Shown here: piece by piece, positions 15,001 to 24,851 of the stretch | Layout of the letters: each line of letters starts with the position of its first letter | How positions within the stretch are numbered: position 1 is the first letter of the stretch | Origin: Rhabditoides inermis | Taxonomy: Eukaryota; Nematoda; Chromadorea; Rhabditida; Rhabditidae | Assembly (NCBI GenBank): GCA_963966185.1 | Contig: CAWZYM010000100.1 | Coordinates: forward strand, 1-64,000 | DNA: 64,000 nucleotides | Reading direction: 5' to 3' | Position numbers and translations under genes: made by a program | The notes under the pieces: generated by a model | Databases searched by the model: none | Told to the model about the DNA's origin: nothing | Seen by the model: only the letters and a program-made list of their open reading frames with translations

Positions 15001-17077
15001 CCCTGTCCACGCTGTGCCCCGCGCCTCTACGCTGTTCTGCTCCTGCCTCTCTCTCCTGTTTGGACTGCAGGCTGCGCTCTTGCAACCAAGCTTCCACTAG
15101 CAAGCATGGACAATTGCAGGTACTTTTTTCTACGTATGATTTTTGAATGGGCTTTCTTTGGGGCTGTTGCAGGCGCCGCTTTCGGCGTGCCTGCTGCCGT
15201 GTCTCCTGTCCACGCTGTGCCCCGCGCCTCTACGCTGTTCTGCTCCTGCCTCTCTCTCCTGTTTGGACTGCAGGCCGCGCTCTTGCAACCAAGCCTCCAC
15301 TAGCAAGCATGGACAATTGCAGGTACTTTTTTCTACGTATGATTTTTGAATGGGCTTTCTTTGGGGCTGTTGCAGGCGCCGCTTTCGGCGTGCCTGCTGC
15401 CGTGTCCCCTGTCCACGCTGTGCCCCGCGCCTCTACGCTGTTCTGCTCCTGCCTCTCTCTCCTGTTTGGACTGCAGGCCGCGCTCTTGCAACCAAGCCTC
15501 CACTAGCAAGCATCGACAATTGCAGGTACTTTTTTCTACGTATGATTTTTGAATGGGCTTTCTTTGGGGCTGTTGCAGGCGCCGCTTTCGGCGTGCCTGA
15601 TGCCGTGTCCCCTGTCCACGCTGTGCCCCGCGCCTCTACGCTGTTCTGCTCTTGCCTCTCTCTCCTGTTTGGACTGCAGGCCGCGCTCTTGCAACCAAGC
15701 CTCCACTAGCAAGCATGGATAATTGCAGGTACTTTTTTCTACGTATGATTTTTGAATGGGCTTTCTTTGGGGCTGTTGCAGGCGCCGCTTTCGGCGTGCA
15801 TGCTGCCGTGTCCCCTGTCCACGCTGTGCCCCGCGCCTCTACGCTGTTCTGCTCCTGCCTCTCTCTCCCGTTTGGACTGCAGGCCGCGCTCTTGCAACGA
15901 AGCCTCCACTAGCAAGCATGGACAATTGCAGGTACTTTTTTCTACGTATGATTTTTGAATGGGCTTTCTTTGGGGCTGTTGCAGGCGCCGCTTTCGGCGT
16001 GCCTGCTGCCGTGTCCCCTGTCCACGCTGTGCCCCGCGCCTCTACGCTGTTCTGCTCCTGCCTCTCTCTCCTGTTTGGACTGCAGGCTGCGCTCTTGCAA
16101 CCAAGCCTCCACTAGCAAGCATGGACAATTGCAGGTACTTTTTTCTACGTATGATTTTTGAATGGGCTTTTTTTGGGGCTGTTGCAGGCGCCGCTTTCGG
16201 CGTGCCTGCTGCCGTGTCCCCTGTCCACGCTGTGCCCCGCGCCTCTACGCTGTTCTGCTCCTGCCTCTCTCTCCTGTTTGGACTGCAGGCCGCGCTCTTG
16301 CAACCAAGCCTCCACTAGCAAGCATGGATAATTGCAGGTACTTTTTTCTACGTATGATTTTTGAATGGGCTTTCTTTGGGGCTGTTGCAGGCGCCGCTTT
16401 CGGCGTGCCTGCTGCCGTGTCCCCTGTCCACGCTGTGCCCCGCGCCTCTACGCTGTTCTGCTCCTGCCTCTCTCTCCTGTTTGGACTGCAGGCTGCGCTC
16501 TTGCAACCAAGCTTCCACTAGCAAGCATGGACAATTGCAGGTACTTTTTTCTACGTATGATTTTTGAATGGGCTTACTTTGGGGCTGTTGCAGGCGCCGC
16601 TTTCGGCGTGCCTGCTGCCGTGTCCCCTTTCCACGCTGTGCCCCACGCCTCTACGCTGTTCTGCTCCTGCCTCTCTCTCCTGTTTGGACTGCAGGCCGCG
16701 CTCTTGCAACCAAGCCTCCACTAGCAAGCATGGACAATTGCAGGTACTTTTTTCTACGTATGATTTTTGAATGGGCTTTCTTTGGGGCTGTTGCAGGCGC
16801 CGCTTTCGGCGTGCCTGCTGCCGTGTCCCCTGTCCACGCTGTGCCCCGCGCCTCTACGCTGTTCTGCTCCTGCCTCTCTCTCCCGTTTGGACTGCAGGCC
16901 GCGCTCTTGCAACCAAGCCTCCACTAGCAAGCATGGACAATTGCAGGTACTTTTTTCTACGTATGATTTTTGAATGGGCTTTCTTTGGGGCTGTTGCAGG
17001 CGCCGCTTTCGGCGTGCCTGCTGCCGTGTCCCCTGTCCACGCTGTGCCCCGCGCCTCTACGCTGTTCTGCTCCTGCC
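1..17077. repeat. 203-bp satellite array, about 84 tandem units
   Basis: A GC-rich monomer repeats head to tail from the window edge to 17077. Using the landmark GCGCCTCTAC, units start at 12, 216, 420 and so on up to 17051. From the unit at 3247 onward 68 consecutive units add up to exactly 68 x 203 bp; the first 16 units vary from 198 to 204 bp through single-base indels. Because 203 is not a multiple of three, the 119-aa reading frames that recur at each step are by-products of periodicity and not genes. Each unit carries a pyrimidine-rich tract followed by GGACTGCAG, a second GTTGCAG and an AATTGCAGGTAC, which resemble splice acceptors and a donor on the plus strand. The array ends abruptly at TGCTCCTGCC, joined to the unique sequence of duplicated unit A. 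The left end is outside the window. Confidence 0.97.
3340..14090. repeat. Higher-order repeat blocks inside the satellite
   Basis: Rare monomer variants recur at fixed multiples of 203 bp. A shift of 6090 bp (30 units) pairs the CGCGTCTC variant at 3855 with 9945, the CTCCTACCTC variant at 4281 with 10371, the GTGCCCCCTG variant near 5253 with 11343, the GCATCTCTC variant at 5911 with 12001, and the GTGTCCCGCG variant near 6895 with 12985. A shift of 1827 bp (9 units) pairs 5911 with 7738. A shift of 2842 bp (14 units) pairs the GAATGTGC/CAATCAAG variants near 10680-10830 with 13520-13670. The array therefore grew by repeated block duplications of different sizes, not only by single-unit slippage. 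Exact block edges need a dot plot. Confidence 0.85.
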
Positions 17078-17769
17078 CCTCACCCCTCGTTTTATTGAAT
17101 CTCACTACGAATACTTCAAATGTTTATCATTGCAGGTTTAATTGTGTGCGAAACAAAACGAAAGACACTTCTTTTGAACAAAACATGAGATAAAGGATGC
17201 AAGGCTATGAAAGGTATGTAGGTACATGTAGGGAATGAATCAGTAAGTGAACTATTGGAATTAGTTCGTTTCACGCGTCATTGCGGAGCGATAAAGAGGG
17301 GGAAGGTGAGCATCGGCCGGAGCGAGGGGCGTGTCGGGATCGGGAAGGAGGCGGAGGAGGAAGGGAGGAAGGGAGGGAAGGAGGAAATGTGCGAGTGTCT
17401 TAAAATGCAGTTGTATCTCTGCAGGTCCGTCAGTGTTGCTTCTTCGGAAACTGCAAAAGAAAACAAAAACTTGGGATTCCTTTTTTTCTCTTTGTGCTCC
17501 CATTATTCTTTCTCCTCTCACCTTGCCTCCCTCAATGCGAAGGTTCACACTGCATTCCTTCAGAGAGTAAACGTCTTCTCCGCTGGCGTTCTTGTCTCTC
17601 TTTGCAAACCCTCCGTAAAACAAGCTTTTCATTCCTCGCCTGATGAACGACGGCGACCTGAAGAAATACAACTCAAATATAAAATCAATATTTCTCTTAG
17701 AATACCAATCTGTTAAAACAATTTCGTTAATTCGTTGGAAAGTGGTTCGGAACAGAAGAAAAAGCGTGC
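17078..17769. other. Spacer between satellite and gene 1, copy A
   Basis: No gene is recognised here. The stretch lies downstream of the gene 1 stop codon and may include its 3' untranslated region. An open frame of 170 codons on the minus strand (17261-17773) is not kept in the same form in copies B and C, where it is shorter and shifted, so it is probably not coding. A purine-rich GGA/GGAAGG stretch at 17340-17390 is present. Confidence 0.6.
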
Positions 17770-18329
17770 TCACTTGTGTACTCCCTCATTAAATACGAAG
17801 TTGTAGGCCTCAGTGCACGTGGCTGATCCTCCAAGTTGACGAAGCGAGAACAACGCGATCGATTTCCCGTCGAACTGCTGAAACAGATCCATGTAATATG
17901 CACACATCATCTGCTCCGCTTGTCGTAAGATGACAATCACCTGCAGGTGGTTCGGCTTGCTGTAGGCTTGCAGGGCGCGCACCGCACAGTTGTACTCATC
18001 CGCCTGGAGCTTCTGCAACACGAATAACAAAAAAGTATCAACATTTTAAAGAATCAACATTTGATAACTCACAATCGCCTTGAAGTTTTCGAGCTTTTCT
18101 TTTATCTTCCGATGAGTGATCCGTAGCTCGGCGGCGAGTGTCGACCTCGGCGTCTGGCAAAAAACAAGTCAGCTCAATGATGTGTGTGGGTAAAAGTGGG
18201 ATGCTTACAGTGATAGTCAGGAAGCGACCCAGACTGGAATCCATTGCATCCAAGTCGGAGATGAACTTGTTGAAGTCCTCCCTGAGTTTCGGCTTCTTGG
18301 CGCTGAGCAACTCAATCTATAAACAATCA

Positions 18330-18348
18330 GAAAAAATAATATAATCCG
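18330..18348 (+). other. Probable source of 19-nt filler at LINE junction
   Basis: The intron sequence GAAAAAATAATATAATCCG at this position reappears almost exactly twice (18853-18871 and about 18879-18898) at the 5' junction of the LINE insertion 0.5 kb away. In copies B and C the homologous intron has the same segment but no such copies exist near the empty LINE site. Confidence 0.7.
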
Positions 18349-18833
18349 CTTTCTCACTGACCGCTGAACTCTTCAGGTACTCTCCGTGTGTACTGGGAGG
18401 CAAGTTGGGACGAAGACGACCCTGCTTCACCTTGAGCGCAGACTTGGTGGCCTCGATTTTCGCCATCTCATTGACGCCCAGAGTAGGATGACGATGTTGA
18501 ATCTCCTTAATGCAATCCTCCCTGAAACATCAAGTCGTGTTGAATAATGAGTGCGAACAACTTACACTCGAGCAATCACGCCATGAAGCCACAAATAGTT
18601 CTTGGCGAACTCATGACACTCCATAGAATTTTTCTCATCTACGACATCGTAAGACTGAAAACAAGCATTCCTTTCATGAGATCACGTCATTAATCTGTTA
18701 TATACTATGCACTAAACACTACAACCCACCTGAATCTTGTCTAACAGCTCCCCAAACTGCCGGAGAACTTTCTCGGTCTCATCTTGGGCATCGTTCTGGG
18801 CAAACAGATCGTCGGGCCTGAAAACAAAATAAT

Positions 18834-18910
18834 TCCCCAAACTGCCGGAGAAGAAAAAATAATATAATCCGAAAAATAAAAAAAAATAATATAATCCGAA
18901 AAATAAAAAA
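18834..18910 (+). other. Templated filler DNA at LINE 5' junction
   Basis: Between the end of host sequence (AAAACAAAATAA) and the first LINE repeat lies a patchwork: 16 nt identical to exon bases 18750-18765 (CCCCAAACTGCCGGAG), then two copies of a 19-nt intron segment from 18330-18348 separated by A-rich sequence. Copies B and C have uninterrupted host sequence here. The pieces are all in the same orientation as their sources. This looks like junction repair with template switching during LINE integration. Confidence 0.75.
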
Positions 18911-19352
18911 TCAGTCTGGTCTGTTCTCTGTGTGGAGAGAGGTGGCTCTGCTGTGTGTGTGATCCAGGTGTGCGTGCGCACCGGTCACTCAGCATCCCCT
19001 CTGGTCTGTGATACCAGTTGATAAGGAGGAGGCGCGGACGGCCCCTGCCGGGCGAGAGAGAGTCAGTCTGGTCTGTTCTCTGTGTGGAGAGAGGTGGCTC
19101 TGCTGTGTGTGTGATCCAGGTGTGCGTGCGCACCGGTCACTCAGCATCCCCTCTGGTCTGTGATACCAGTTGATAAGGAGGAGGCGCGGACGGCTTCTGC
19201 CTGGCGAGAGAGAGTCAGTCTGGTCTGTTCTCTGTGTGGAGAGAGGTGGCTCTGCTGTGTGTGTGATCCAGGTGTGCGTGCGCACCGGTCACTCAGCATC
19301 CCCTCTGGTCTGTGATACCAGTTGATAAGGAGGAGGCGCGGACAGCCCCTGC
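18911..19352 (+). promoter_or_regulatory. Tandem 152-bp monomers in LINE 5' UTR, candidate promoter
   Basis: The motif TCAGTCTGGTCTGTTCTC starts at 18911, 19063 and 19215, giving a period of exactly 152 bp, with the third copy running to about 19352 just before the first ATG. Tandem promoter monomers are known in mouse L1 elements. Placement here makes the same role plausible, but no core promoter motif was identified. Confidence 0.7.
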
Positions 19353-19359
19353 CTCGTGC

Positions 19360-22300
19360 ATGTCGTCGAACACGAGCGTAATGGAGAAAATGAATGGAAA
19401 TGGAGATGGGCCGGGAACAAGTGCGAGTTGTGCAGTGTGTATGGCTCACTTGGGGGAGAATGTGATTGCATGTGCAACATGCTGGAACAAAACCCATGGG
19501 AGATGTACGGGGATGACGAGGGAAGAGAGAAAGAGGGTTGAGGAGGGAATGACGTCATGGGTGTGTTCTGAGTGTGAACTGCATGGCAGTCACTCAACTC
19601 TTCCCGATCTCGATGGACTCTTCTTTGACAGTCCGCTCACTCGCCCTAAGGGGAAACGGGCTGTGCTGGAGAGTGTCGTAGTAGAGACGGGAGAGAGTGA
19701 GCCCCATTGTGTACGCATGATATCACTGAATATCAACGGATTGAGAGGGAAGATAGATGATCTGAGGAGAGTGGCGGATACGTACAAACCGCATGTTATT
19801 GGAGTACAAGAAACGAAGTTGGACAATGGGATCGAGAGCAAAGAACTGAAAGTGGCTGGATATGAACTGTTTCGAAAAGACCGGACAGCGGGAGGAGGGG
19901 GAGTGGCACTGTATGTGAACAGTGCGTTGCGCCCCTCACTGGTGAAGGAAGAGACCTCTTTGGAATTAGTGGCGGTGAAATGCAGGGGAGAGAAAAGGAG
20001 TCAGTTCGTGGTGGCCTCGGTCTACCGTAGCCCGACTAGAGCTATGTCGGCAGCTAAGATTGAGGAGTTTGTGGATGAGCTGGACTCGTGGTTATCTCAG
20101 AGAGATACATCGATGGATGTGATTATCGGAGGAGATATGAATGTGTGTTGGAACAATAGTGAGTCGGCGAACCTCAAGGAGGTGTGCGCTGAACACTCGA
20201 TGAAACAAGTCGTTTCACACGTGACACATCGAAACCGATTGATTGATATTATGATGGTGAGCAGGCGAGTGAGGATAGCTGGAGTGGAGCACCTCGCTCC
20301 TGTCGAGAAAGAACATGAACCCATCATGGTTGACACATGCATTCGATGCGAGAATCGAAAGGAGAAGCCAGTAAAGGGCTACGATTTCAAGAAGGCAAAC
20401 TGGACGGGTCTGATAGAGTTTCTTGGAAAAGAAGTGCGATGTGAGTGGATAGAGGATAGGAGTCTGTCGATTGATGACATGTGGAGAAAGTTTGTGGATG
20501 TGGTTAAAGCGGGTATGCAGAAGTGGATACCGCTCAAAACATTCCGCATGAGAAGAGGGTGCGAGTGGATGAGCGATAATGTCAAGACTTTGCAGCGGCG
20601 GAAAGACGCACTGCACAAGTTGAGCAAGGAAAGGGGAGACAGCGAGGCAAAAGCTGCGTTTAGACATGCACGAAAAGAGCTGGCTAAAGAGACAGCCAAC
20701 GAGAAGAAGAATTTCTTTGATAAGAAATTTGCCTCTGTAGAGAGTCCCACAGATTTCTGGAAGACGATTGAGTGTCTGACAGGGAAAACGAAGGGCAAGG
20801 AAATCCCCGATCTGATTGACTCAAATGGGAAGATGGCTGTGTCAGATCAGCAGAAGGCAGACATGCTCATGGAGCAGTTTGTCAAAGTGGGAAACACAAT
20901 GGAAAGTGAGATGCCGGAGATTGCATCGGATGCGGAGAGAATCCCTCCCTGCTCGAGAGAGTTTGTGGAGAAGTACATACGAGAGGCATCCGAGCAGAAG
21001 GCGAGTGGAATAGATGGAATAACTGTGCGGTTGTTGAAGAGGTGTGTGAAACCATTGACTGCGCCAATCGTGGCTATGATCAATCGGTGTCTACACGAGG
21101 AGAAGTTCCCTCGGGCATGGAAGGAAGCGGTGATATCACCCATTCAGAAAGTAGAACACCCACAGCACCCAGTCGATTTCCGGCCGGTGTCACTGCTACC
21201 TATTGTGAGCAAGATGGCAGAAGAGTACGTGTTTGGAATGATGGTTGGAGAGGTTGACCGGAAGCTGTCTCCGAATCAGTTTGGATTCCGGAAGGGAAGG
21301 AGCACTGTGGACGCGGTACTGAGTTTCCAGTATGGAATGAGCGAGTGCCTGCAGAGTTGTAAGAGGAAGGCTGCTCGGGCGGTTGCAGTGTTTTTCGATA
21401 TTTCGAAAGCTTTCGATACGATCCCTCTTGGACATTTGGTAAATGTTCTAAGACAAGAATTCAACCTTGCCGATTCGTACCTCAGATTGATAAAAGATTA
21501 TCTGTCTAACAGGAGGATGCGAGTGCGAGTGAACGGGACCCTGAGTGAAGAGAAGGAGGTTGTGAGTGGAGTGCCGCAGGGAAGTATCCTAGGACCACTT
21601 CTATTCAATTGTTACGTGAATCGAGTGGGGTCGATACAATTGAATGAAGGGGCGCGCATTGTTCAATACGCCGACGATACGGTATATGTCTCTCGGTATC
21701 TTACCGATGGAGACAAGGAGAATGCACAAGAAGATGTGGAGAAACTGAGTGGGCTCTTCTCAGAGATGGGAATGAAGCTGAATGCGGGAAAGTGCAAGGT
21801 GATTCGAATGGGAGTGTATGAGAAGGAACCAGATTTTGAGGTGAATCTGCATATTGCTGGAACAGAGCTCGAGTGTACTAGCAAGTACAAATATCTCGGA
21901 GTGACAATTGTATCCACTGATGAACTTCAGTGGTCACGTGGCTGAGAGGGTGACGAAGGCTCGCCAAGCTATTGGTGCTTTGGTGCGAACTATGAGGAAG
22001 TGGGCTCCTCGAAGCGCCTTCGAGAGAGTGTACAAGGCGTGTATTGAGCCAGGACTGCTATATGCGGCAGAAGGATGGTTTCCTGCAAACGAGACGGACA
22101 GGGCAAGACTCGAAAGAGTAAATGTGCATGCAGCGAGGCTGGTGCAGAATGATTTCACGTCATCGGATAGCCGAGTGCTAGAGAAGGCTAAGTGGAACAC
22201 GGTGAAGAAGACCGTGAGCGAAAGAAGGAGGGTGCTCATGTGGAATTATGTGCACGGAGTGCGAGCCCCTCCAGATGGAATGCTGGTCCTGGTGTCGGAC

Positions 22301-22483
22301 AGTGGAGTGAGAAGGACAGCACGCGGTGGCCACTCACTGAGAGTGATGGAGCCTGTGGTGACAAGTGCGAGACTGCACGACTACCCGGTGAACGAGTTGA
22401 GAAGACTTTGGAATGCCCTACCGGAGAAGGCTGTATTGGAGGAGACCAAACAGTCGTTCAAGCGTGCTGTCAAGAATCTGTGA
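19360..22483 (+). pseudogene. LINE polyprotein: PHD finger, endonuclease, reverse transcriptase (one frameshift)
   Basis: The first ATG is at 19360, and the frame stays open to 21945. It continues in the +1 frame from about 21925 to the TGA at 22481-22483, so one single-base indel near 21925 breaks an ORF of about 1040 residues. Near residue 22 a Cys4-His-Cys3 PHD-type finger begins (CAVC, CATC, H, C, then WVCSEC). The AP-endonuclease follows (SLNINGLRGK, QETKL, GGDMNVCW, RLIDIMM), with KEHEP where SDH is usual. The reverse transcriptase has DFRPVSLLP, FGFRKGRS, FFDISKAFD, SGVPQGSILGP, the catalytic YADD near residue 769, and KYKYLGV. The product would reverse transcribe its own RNA at a nicked chromosomal site. 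The frameshift means this copy may be inactive, unless it is a sequencing error. Confidence 0.92.
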
Positions 22484-22700
22484 ATTGTGACCGTCGGAGA
22501 CGGTGTTTTATCTTACTAACAGTTGTGTTTATCGACTAGCGTGCTTATATAGCACGTCAGTTGAACTAATTTAGTTCTCACAGTCGTTATAATCCAAGGC
22601 TCTGTCTTGTTTTCGGCTGAGAACAATTGGTACGGCTATATCCTTGTTACTCTCTATGAGTAGTGAAATAAACGCAATACCAACAATAAAAAAAATATAT
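22484..22700 (+). terminator. LINE 3' UTR and polyadenylation signal
   Basis: After the stop codon there are about 200 bases without coding signal, a small hairpin-like GTGCTTATATAGCAC near 22541-22555, and AATAAA near 22668 followed by an A-rich tail. The host sequence resumes at TATAGATCAAGTG, matching copies B and C. Confidence 0.7.
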
Positions 22701-23030
22701 ATATAGATCAAGTGTTTTGTTTTGTACAACTCACAGGGCGTCCAACTGGTCTGCTGTCAAACCACTCAAAGCTTTGGCGTTAAGCTTAGCCACTAGGTCC
22801 AAGCGACCACACACAGACTCCAGGTCTGAACACTAAGTTCAGTTCTCGCACGCATATGTTCAATCACTGACCACCAGACTCTCGTTGATGTGCTCCTGGC
22901 GAGATGCACAGGAGACGAGATACTCGACGTCCTCGTCCGACTCGTTCACCTTGTCCGACCCCTCGCCCTCTTCCTCCCCTTTCTCCTTGTCCTTATCCAT
23001 TTCAGAGTGAGACGGCGAACGAAGCGACAT

Positions 23031-23327
23031 CTGAAACAAAATTCGTGAGTTATTCGAAGGTAGATAACGAAAAATACGTTGATGAGCAAAATTGTTTTAA
23101 ATTAATTATTGCATCTCAAAGACTCGTACAATAATTTAAATGGTAGAAATATCAACCAAAACATCATAGCTGTAAAAAAAGATGCATTCAAGGCTCAACA
23201 AAGTGCGATCGCAATAACATTTCAGACAAAGATAAATGAGACTCACGTGCAGATCCAAAAAACGCATCTGAACCAAGAAGTTAGGAACTATCAAAAGATA
23301 CCTATCTCAATAACAAAAACAACGACG

Positions 23328-23389
<62 letters not shown>

Positions 23390-24746
23390 CATCATTAACA
23401 ACAACAATCATCATCATTAACAACAACAATCTTTAAAGAGCTTTATTCTTCCGATGTACGGTTACAGTAGTATGCCGATTACAGTAAGAGCCCTTACTGT
23501 AACATTTGAGTTATCCAGTTGGCACTAGGCCCAACTAGCAGTGGTAGTACGCCGCCTGTTTTTGATTTGTCGTTAATGAAGTGCCCCAGCACTTTGCAGT
23601 GTCATGTATGAGTAGGCTAGACATTTCAAGTAGACTAAATTTGGTGCAAAATATGTGGAGTTTTCGCAAGGTTGAGCCGATACAATCTGCTCGGCGAGAT
23701 CAGTTGGCAGCAGTCGAAGAAGAACAGAGATCAGCTGATCGGGAGAACAGCGAAGAGCAAGCAGTGAGTTGGTCAGCATAGCAGTGTGTTGCTTGTAAGT
23801 ATTGTTTCAATTTTACCTTTCATCTCGTTCATAACTTCTTCCTTTTCATTCAAATCGAACTGAGACGTCGGGACACCGGCATGGAGATGCGAGGAGATGA
23901 CGGGAGATGTGAGGCGACGACGTCGACGACGATCGATGCAGAAAAATGCAAGAAGATGTCTTGTGATGTTTGGTATTGATTAGTAATGATTAGCGATGTT
24001 TACTAATGATTGGAGTTGATAAGTAATGTCTAGTAATAATCATTAATGTTCAGTAATGACGAGTATTGAACATTAATGATAAGTAAGCGTGGCAAGAATG
24101 TTGTCTCGGATTGCCATGTAGGGAGGTTCAGCCACTGCCTAACATCATATTGATTTAGGTCACGAACTCGCCCAGGGCGCCGGCAGGATCCACGGAGTCA
24201 CCACGATCGGGCCGTTTTGCTACCCGCGACTCCTGTCCACACAAGCCGCCACCGCCACGGCAATTCACAGTGAACAATGAAAACACGGACTGTCCAGCGC
24301 TACAAAAACGCGTGATCTCGCGTCGCGTTTTGGCGGCAGTTTCAAATTTTCTGAAACAGTCCAAAGAAGCATGTTAAATATTATCAACTTTCCAGCACAT
24401 CGACCCGGATCGGGTTTTTGCAATCTTTTCCAGCTTGCATTGTATTGTTTGTGACATGTCAATGCGCTTCCAAGAGACATTTTTTTCGATAACCTTTTTA
24501 TATTGTAACGACATCAACAGCGGATAACAACAACAACAATACCCAAAAAGTATACCCGCAAAAGTTTTGATGAAGACACACTAGAAATCTTGAATGTAGG
24601 CTGTCCAAGTCCTATTCCATTTTCTTTCCTCCAGACGAATACGGCACGTTCTCCTGAACAGAGTACGTGAACAAGTGACGGACAACAAAGACGCAAAGTG
24701 AAAACGTGAGGAATGAAGAGAGACAAACAGGAGGGAGAGTACTTAC
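23031..24746. other. Putative long intron of gene 1 with a CAA repeat
   Basis: This stretch separates two putative exons of gene 1. It contains a CAA/ACA trinucleotide run near 23312-23395, ATC/ATT-rich satellite-like sequence, and a section near 23940-24090 rich in AATGAT/AGTAATG motifs. Short open frames at 23573-23779 and 24155-24364 on the minus strand are kept in copy B but show no recognisable domain or convincing splice context, so no gene is called. Confidence 0.5.
23312..23395 (+). repeat. CAA/ACA trinucleotide repeat, copy A
   Basis: A nearly pure ACA repeat that is shorter in copy B (34078-34140) and in copy C (60099-60155), so its length varies between otherwise near-identical duplicates. 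The right end of copy C falls just after this repeat. Confidence 0.9.
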
Positions 24747-24851
24747 CTTGCTCACAGACCCTCCTCCTTCCTTCCTCATGGGTCCCTTGTCGATCGCCTC
24801 GTCCTTCTTGCACGTCGCCGAGCTCAGCTCAGACTGGCCTCGATCGAATTC

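Larger units (their letters stand above)
18834..22700 (+). mobile_element. Non-LTR retrotransposon (LINE) with PHD finger, AP endonuclease and RT
   Basis: The insertion interrupts gene 1 of copy A; the empty site is preserved in copy B (about 33450) and copy C (about 45530). Components in order: junction filler, three tandem repeats of 152 bp in the 5' untranslated region, one long ORF, a frameshift, the rest of the ORF ending at 22483, about 200 bp of 3' untranslated sequence with AATAAA near 22668, and an A/T-rich tail. The domain order (PHD zinc finger, endonuclease, reverse transcriptase) fits the CR1/Jockey/I group in a broad sense; the clade is not assigned. Target-site duplication is unclear because the site is A-rich. 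Confidence 0.92.
17770..24851 (-). pseudogene. Gene 1 copy A: uncharacterised multi-exon protein, frameshifted and split by a LINE
   Basis: Exons on the minus strand, from 5' to 3': 24851-24747, 23030-22872, 22825-22735, 18817-18730, 18654-18566, 18521-18362, 18316-18209, 18153-18073 and 18012-17770 (TGA stop at 17772-17770). All introns follow GT...AG, most with TTTCAG acceptors, and the exon phases fit one another downstream of 22825. The first listed exon (EFDRGQSELSS...) is tentatively joined. The product is hydrophilic, starting with an acidic stretch rich in K, D, E and G, followed by probably helical segments. I do not recognise the family. The exon at 22825-22735 lacks one A at its start compared with copy C, which shifts the frame at the exon junction. 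A 3.9-kb LINE sits in the intron between 18817 and 22735, in the opposite orientation. An upstream exon probably exists, because the ATG of exon 23030-22872 follows an acceptor. Confidence 0.75.

Noticed and set aside
1..17077. A CRISPR-like or spaced repeat array
   Set aside because: The repeat is continuous at 203 bp with no unique spacers, in a eukaryotic context.
1..17193. Dozens of ORFs of 60-330 codons in the satellite
   Set aside because: They recur every 203 bp in all frames because the monomer has few stops and is not a multiple of three; no start context or independent domain supports them.
17261..17773. A 170-codon minus-strand gene after gene 1
   Set aside because: The frame is not maintained in copies B and C and overlaps the gene 1 stop; more likely 3' flank.
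23573..23779. Small minus-strand ORF conserved in copy B
   Set aside because: The conservation only reflects the recent duplication; there is no domain, and splice signals are weak.
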